Of a stretch of 64,000 nucleotides of DNA, positions 58,877 to 64,000 are shown one piece after another (position 1 is the first letter of the stretch; each line of letters begins with the position of its first letter). The notes under the pieces are model-generated. The model saw only the letters and a list, made by a program, of their open reading frames with translations, was not told the origin of the DNA and did no database searches. The stretch covers positions 112,649-176,648 of the forward strand of contig JXTB01000475.1 of the NCBI GenBank assembly GCA_002914805.1. The letters run 5' to 3'. The translations under genes and the position numbers were made by a program. Source of the stretch: Parasponia andersonii. Taxonomy: Eukaryota > Streptophyta > Magnoliopsida > Rosales > Cannabaceae.

Positions 58877-59169
58877 ATGGCTATTCAATTGCCTGGTGTT
58901 TTGAACGGTAAGAAGATTCTTCATCGGTCGAGTTTGTCTTTTGCTTCGACGTCTCTAGATGCTCCTAAAGGCTACTTTGCTGTCTATGTTGGAGAGAACC
59001 AAAAGAGAAGATATGTTGTTCCAATTTCATTGCTCAAACAGCCTTCATTTCAAGAATTGCTAAGTCAAAGCAGAGGAAGAATTTGGGTATGAGCATCTAA
59101 TGGGTGGCCTAATAATCCATTGTAGTGAAGATCTTTGTTGATCTTGCGATTGTGATCCATTGCCTCTGA
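58877..59169 (+). pseudogene. SAUR-family pseudogene, locus 7 (two frameshifts)
   Basis: It starts MAIQLPGVLNGKKILHRSSL, then [36 protein letters not shown]. An extra A at CAAAGCAG shifts the frame. In the next frame it continues AEEEFGYEHLMGGLIIHCSE, and a further shift restores FVDLA before a stop at 59167-59169. The PC of the domain is changed to HC. Its N-terminus (MAIQLPG) differs from loci 1, 3 and 5, so it may derive from an older branch of the plus-strand subfamily. The 3' flank keeps the 'attagcagagacaattttgta' type block. Confidence 0.82.
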
Positions 59170-59719
59170 AAATTAGCAGAGACAATTTTGTACTCTTTTT
59201 GGACAGGAGAACAAAATGGTTTGGAACATTCCCACCAATACGAACTTTTTGAACCCGTAAATAGAAGTAGTTGACATTCTCCTACATTCCTGGTCAAACA
59301 TTGTAAATTTTAATTCATTATTCAACGGAATTAAATCTTGCCTTCAACAAAGTCTCAATTGTAGTACGTTTTCTTAGTTTCTACATAGTTATTCTTATAG
59401 TTGATGAAAGAATTATTTTCCTAATATGTAATAGCCTTGATTACTTGAGAATATTAAGGGATTGTTTAGATTCACTCTCATTTTTCTATTTTTTGTGTTT
59501 TTAGACAGAAAAATGGAAATATTTTTTAGAAGTTTGCTTGGCATCCTTGTTTTTGTTTTTTATTTTTAAAAAATTATTACTAAAAATTTCAAAGAAAGTG
59601 GTAACAAAAAATTTCTAATACCTTTATTTTTTTAAATAAATTTCAAACATAAAAAAACATACAAATATTTACACACAAATGCATATATACATATATATAT
59701 ACATACACAAATATAAATT

Positions 59720-59957
59720 GTTGCCAATTCAACAGGTATTTTTTTTTAACCAAGGGGAAAGAATTTTTTTTAACCCGTGGAACAACAACTAAAGGGGAAC
59801 CAAAGGCCAAAAAGAAAGGCAAGAAAAAAAAGGCAACAATAAAGCTCCTTCCCCCCCCTAAAATTTAAAAAAAAAAAAAAGCCAAACCAAAATTTCAATG
59901 GCCAAAATGAAAACCAAGCAAAAGGTAAAAAAAAAAATACCTACTGGATTGGTGCCC
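59720..59957. mobile_element. (TA)n-associated MITE, copy 3 (anomalous interior)
   Basis: The ends GTTGCCAATTCAACAGGTAT and ...CTACTGGATTGGTGCCC match copies 1 and 2. The flanks are AT-rich, with 'tatatatata' on the left (59692-59701). The interior aligns with copy 2 only if many T bases are replaced by their neighbouring base, e.g. TCTCTCTC has become CCCCCCCC. Confidence 0.7.
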
Positions 59958-61190
59958 AATATAAATCTATATAACTTTCTTTCTTATTATTTGTACTTTA
60001 TTGTTTTTGAAAATAAATAGTAAAATAAAGTTTGTTAAGCATGTTCCTTGTTTATAAAAATTGAAAACCAAAACAAAACGTTTACTCTTATTTTTAATTT
60101 ACCTAAACAAAAATTTGAAAGTGAATCCAAACAAATCCTAGGTATCTGACTTTTTTACAATACTATTTGTATAGTTAACGAAACATTGATCCTCGCTAAG
60201 TTGTTACGTACAAGTTCAAACTTCAACTAAGTTCTTCAAATGCGTCAATTACAATTATTCATGACTATTTGATGTAATAATTTCTTATATGTGTTGAAAT
60301 TAAATGGGATGATTTGTTACACCTAGAACCTTCCTTTTCATGGATAACAATGGAGTTCTTTTAGTTGATCTAATTGTTTTGTAAACCAAACATTGCTAAT
60401 TAGACATGCAGCCATGAAATTTAAAGAAATCCCAACTAGGATAAAGTGAGTTAAAATTACTGCACCTATCAGTTTATTGTGATTCGATGCACCCTATCCT
60501 TTTTCTTTTTCTTTTTCTCCTTTCATAAGAATCATCTTATCCACTACCACTAGTTTCTTTGGTTGTCACCCAAGATCTATTAGCATTATAATTTTGTTTA
60601 TTTCCAAAACATACACTCTGTTGTCTACTTAGGGGAAAAAAAAAAAAAAGACTGCTTTTTGTTTCGTGAAATTGGAATTAAGCTCTTTGTCTAAGTTTCA
60701 CATTTGACCTTATTCTTTTCAGAATAAAATTTCGGTAGTAAGATGTTTTAGCTTGTGCCTACTCCAAAGGGTTATAAAATGTTCTAGATATCTATTTAAA
60801 AATCAAGCATTTAGTCTGTAGTTTCCATTCTTTTATATACTCCTAAATTAGCTTATCTCAGTAATATTGTCGGACGTTATTAACTACTATACGCTTGTTG
60901 CCATTTCAACTAATCAAAAAAGACAATATCTACTGATTTCATATTTTTACATGTACTCTTGTTGCTAGAAAATTCCTCTTTAAATCTATTTATTATTCAT
61001 CAGTTTTTAAATGCCGTATTGAAGAAGAAATCTCTTTGAGTCTTTAGAAGCTTCATATCTATAAAGATTTTAGATCGGTTATGGACTGTTGAGTCCAGGT
61101 TTTATTAGAGAACTCATTTGGAAAAAGGAAGGCTCTTGAAATTATTACGTAACTAAATCCAATGAAATAAGAATAGGATCCAAGTTGTAC
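59958..61190. other. AT-rich spacer of the fourth SAUR unit
   Basis: No gene or recognisable element seen, apart from poly-A runs (about 60638). Confidence 0.5.
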
Positions 61191-61795
61191 TTTTAACAAA
61201 ATGAATGCTGCTTCAATTAGAAGAGAAAAAGATCGCTGATGCTATATATGAAAGGAGAACTTAAGTTGAGACATGATATCTTAATTTATAGACTTATAGA
61301 TTTCCTTTTAGCCATAACATATTCAGGTGGATCATAGCAACCATTTTGATGTTCAAACTGATTGCAAACAATTAGGGGGGTTGATTCGGGAAGAGGTTTT
61401 TTTTTTCGCTATATAGTCCTTAATTGAGAAAACCACTTATGTGTGTGTAACAAACAGTAAAGTGTATCTAGCATTGACGTTCTTAACAAGACATGGAAGC
61501 AGAAGGTTTTGTTGCAGTCCCAATTTGCAAGGTTGGTGTGGCTAATCATGTAAAATATAATGGAGGAATGCAAAACATTTAAATGGGAAAGAATTCCATA
61601 TCAAGCATCAACAGAAACAAAAGCTCTAACCAAGTAATTCTTTGGAGAAAAATTGGGTCAGCTTTCATTAATGTCAATCTTAGGGACATCTTTCTGTCGG
61701 TCCCCAAGAAAAAATATTTACATATCAATGGCATTGTTTGCCTTAAAAATTGTAACAATCATGTTCGTTAGATTGTCATTAATCAGTGACTGTAC

Positions 61796-62084
61796 TTACC
61801 ATTGCAAATTCAATCGAGAAATAAGATTGATGAAGATGTCTTCTCTGCAGGGAATTGTAAGAGCTCCCATTCCATGATCAAATCCAAATTCCTTTTGCAG
61901 CTTGACTCAGCAACTCTTGGAATTATAGCTGGTTCAAGTATGATATAGGAATAACGAATCACTTCATTTTGCCCTTATCCCCAACATAAACAGCCAAATA
62001 GCCTTTTGGAACATATTTTGTACTTGAAAAAGGCCTTTGGATGAGTTGCTTAGCATGAACTACACTCGGAAATCAGAAACCCAT
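61796..62084 (-). pseudogene. SAUR-family pseudogene, locus 8 (multiple stops and a frameshift)
   Basis: The minus strand begins MGF-stop (TGA at codon 4), then FPSVVHAKQLIQRPFSSTK, VPKGYLAVYVGDKGKMK, a second TGA, FVIPISYLNQL, a TAA, and FQELLSQAA. An inserted base then shifts the frame before [29 protein letters not shown], stop at 61796-61798. It is the most decayed locus of the array. Its upstream region is cut at 62204 by an LTR-like sequence, which removes the TATA position seen at loci 2 and 4. Confidence 0.85.
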
Positions 62085-62203
62085 TCTATTTAGGAATAAG
62101 AAAAGAAGAAAAAGTGAGCAAAGAAAGAGATCTCAAAGGATTTTGCAAGGAAAGCTCTGATGCTTGAGAATGTGAAAACTTGAGGTGCTTGTGAACTCAG
62201 TCT

Positions 62204-64000
62204 TGTCACGACCCGAGGCCGAGGTCAATGGCAGAATGGGTATCTCATAAATTAGAAATACCAAAAAAAAAAAACAAAAAAACTTAATTCAATCAAAATT
62301 TTTGCCCCGGAGTCTTTAACCTTCCAAAATTGGTCTCAACAAAATATTTAATTGAAAATAAAATCTCACAGTTATGCTTCACTCATTGAACATAGACTGT
62401 AATTAAAACAATTGTTTAATAGTCGTACATCACAAATCATCTCACACTCAAACACAGACATAAGTAATACAAACTATGTCCAGATTTCATATTCTAATTT
62501 ATAAAGTTTAATCAAATCCAAATTCCTACTCAAATTTAAATATTTCACAAGTCTAGTAGGAATTTACCAAAATATAAATAAACTAGTTGTTCTGCAAATA
62601 TCTCGATCTAGCTCTTCTGATCCAAATTACACTGAGTGCCACCTGAAGGGAAGAAAGGGGGTGAACTAATGCCTAGTAGAAAGTCGATTGTAAGTTCTTA
62701 CATATACATAAAATATACTCATGTTGAAAGTCATGCATGATTAGTATTCCATTCAAAACTGTTCACAAAACTCAAGTAGAAATCATAGTCCAATAGTTCA
62801 AACATTTCAAACCATTGTAACATCCATCAAAACCAGTACATATCCATTCAAGCCAACATATAACCATGTATGCAATCATGATGTCTGAAGTATCCTAATG
62901 GATCACTCGTAAGTCCGAACCACCTAAAGAGGTGACGCATGTCTGATTACCCGATGTGGGGCATCGTAAGTCCGATCACCCAATGTAGGGCATCGTAAAT
63001 GTGTGAATGTATGCAGTTTTTATATGAATGATAGAATAAGAATATACCACATTTCCACAAAATCTTAAAATAATCATATAGTATTCTTTAATCAAATCAC
63101 TTCAAGTCCTCAAAACTGAGTTCTCAAACCATTTTGGATTTTCTAAAAATTTCGGCATTACAACAACTATTTTCTATCAAAACCCAAAAATCTAATTTCC
63201 TGCAGAAAACAATCCAAAACTGTATATATGACACGCCAACTAGTGTGACGTGCCTCCCAGACAGTTTATATCCCAAATCAGGTCAAATGGGCATAAATAC
63301 AATTTTTATAAATTATTTCACGAAATTTTATATTTATTAAAAATATGTAAAATTCATAAATTAAATTAATTTTTGAATCAAGTAATCGAATCCCTACCTT
63401 AATCGAGCATCCAACTAGTGTTACAAGGCTACGGAGAAATTTGGCGTCGTTTGGGTGTCGTTTGGATGAACGGACGTCGTTTTTGAAACTTTGGTTCATT
63501 GGTTTGAAATTTTTTTCAAATGGAGTTTCAAATCATGAAACGAACTTCACCATTGAATTCAGAGCACCCAAAAACTCTAGGTTAGATATATAATTTGTCA
63601 AATTTAGATGCAGGCCCCCATGGCACGCAAATCGAGACAAATCTAAGCCGTTCGATTTTGTTTTTCGGGCCTGTTTCGGAACATAGTCAATATATATCTC
63701 AGTTTTCACCATTTTCAACGTTCTAAAAATGATATTAATTTTAAAATCTAACGGTCCGATCAAAAAGTCAATTTCAAAACTAATTACACACAAAACTGTC
63801 TAATAAAATTAAAATTAAACGAAGAAAAATTGAGACACGAGGTACCTATCACCAGATTGCTCGTGAGGAAACAAGTCCACGGTAACCAGTTTCATGGCGA
63901 ACGGTGACCAGAATCAACTCTGGCGAGCAAAATAATCCGCGAAATTTTTCACCGTTTTCCGGTGATCGCGGGCTCCGATACGGCTGATTCTGACGGCGAA
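62204..64000 (+). mobile_element. Probable LTR retroelement end or long LTR, running off the window
   Basis: It begins TGTCACGACCCGAGG, the same start type as the insertion at 44783-45620 (TGTCACGACCC), which suits a plant Ty3/gypsy LTR. A short internal repeat (GATGTGGGGCATCGTAAGTC / AATGTAGGGCATCGTAAATG, about 62955-63000) is present. No coding domain is recognised before the window ends. The 5' boundary is supported by loss of homology with the locus 6 upstream region; the rest is inference. Confidence 0.5.

Noticed and set aside
62930..63005. CRISPR-like short repeats
   Set aside because: Only two diverged copies of GGGCATCGTAAG occur in eukaryotic DNA inside an LTR-like repeat.

Overview
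This window is nuclear DNA of a eudicot plant. It is AT-rich, split-gene DNA with GT-AG introns, (TA)n microsatellites and nested LTR retrotransposons, L1-type LINEs, CACTA and Mutator-like elements and MITEs. Two plant-specific gene families supply the host genes: a MIKC MADS-box gene and a SAUR cluster. I cannot name the species. A FLOWERING LOCUS C (FLC)-clade gene with a tandem SAUR array fits a rosid, but that is inference.

Layout: (1) 560-13005 is an old minus-strand L1-type LINE. Its 3' part is amplified as four tandem units, and it is broken by an Athila-like Ty3/gypsy remnant (2399-6376) and a Mutator-like element with long inverted ends (9174-12096). (2) 13860-39957, minus strand, is a complete seven-exon FLC-like MADS-box gene. 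I assembled its exons by hand; phases and family-typical exon lengths agree (185, 67, 59, 91 or 100, 42, 42 and 78 nt). Intron 1 is 23,255 bp and holds two gypsy blocks, three copia blocks, a LINE, a CACTA-like element, MITEs and a second, exon-less copy of the gene's own 5' region. Exon 4 has lost its canonical acceptor; an AG 9 nt inside keeps the frame. (3) 40.6-48.6 kb is AT-rich repeat DNA. It includes a TNP2-type CACTA element with an ATT target duplication. Inside that is an LTR-type insertion with a GATAT target duplication, and the 753-bp assembly gap lies within it. (4) 48.6-62.2 kb is a SAUR array of eight loci in strictly alternating orientation (+ - + - + - + -), i.e. four tandem copies of a convergent pair. 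Three loci are intact (49192, 51731, 52940). Five are pseudogenes whose damage increases to the right. (5) 62204 to the end looks like a long LTR-like repeat that cuts off the promoter of the last SAUR pseudogene.

How the genes work: the MADS protein would be a nuclear transcription factor; in Arabidopsis FLC represses flowering and is silenced by cold through intron-1 chromatin elements. SAUR proteins are small, unstable, auxin-responsive regulators of cell expansion. Nothing in the sequence links the two loci functionally. All exon and TE calls come from reading the sequence; no alignment or database search was run.
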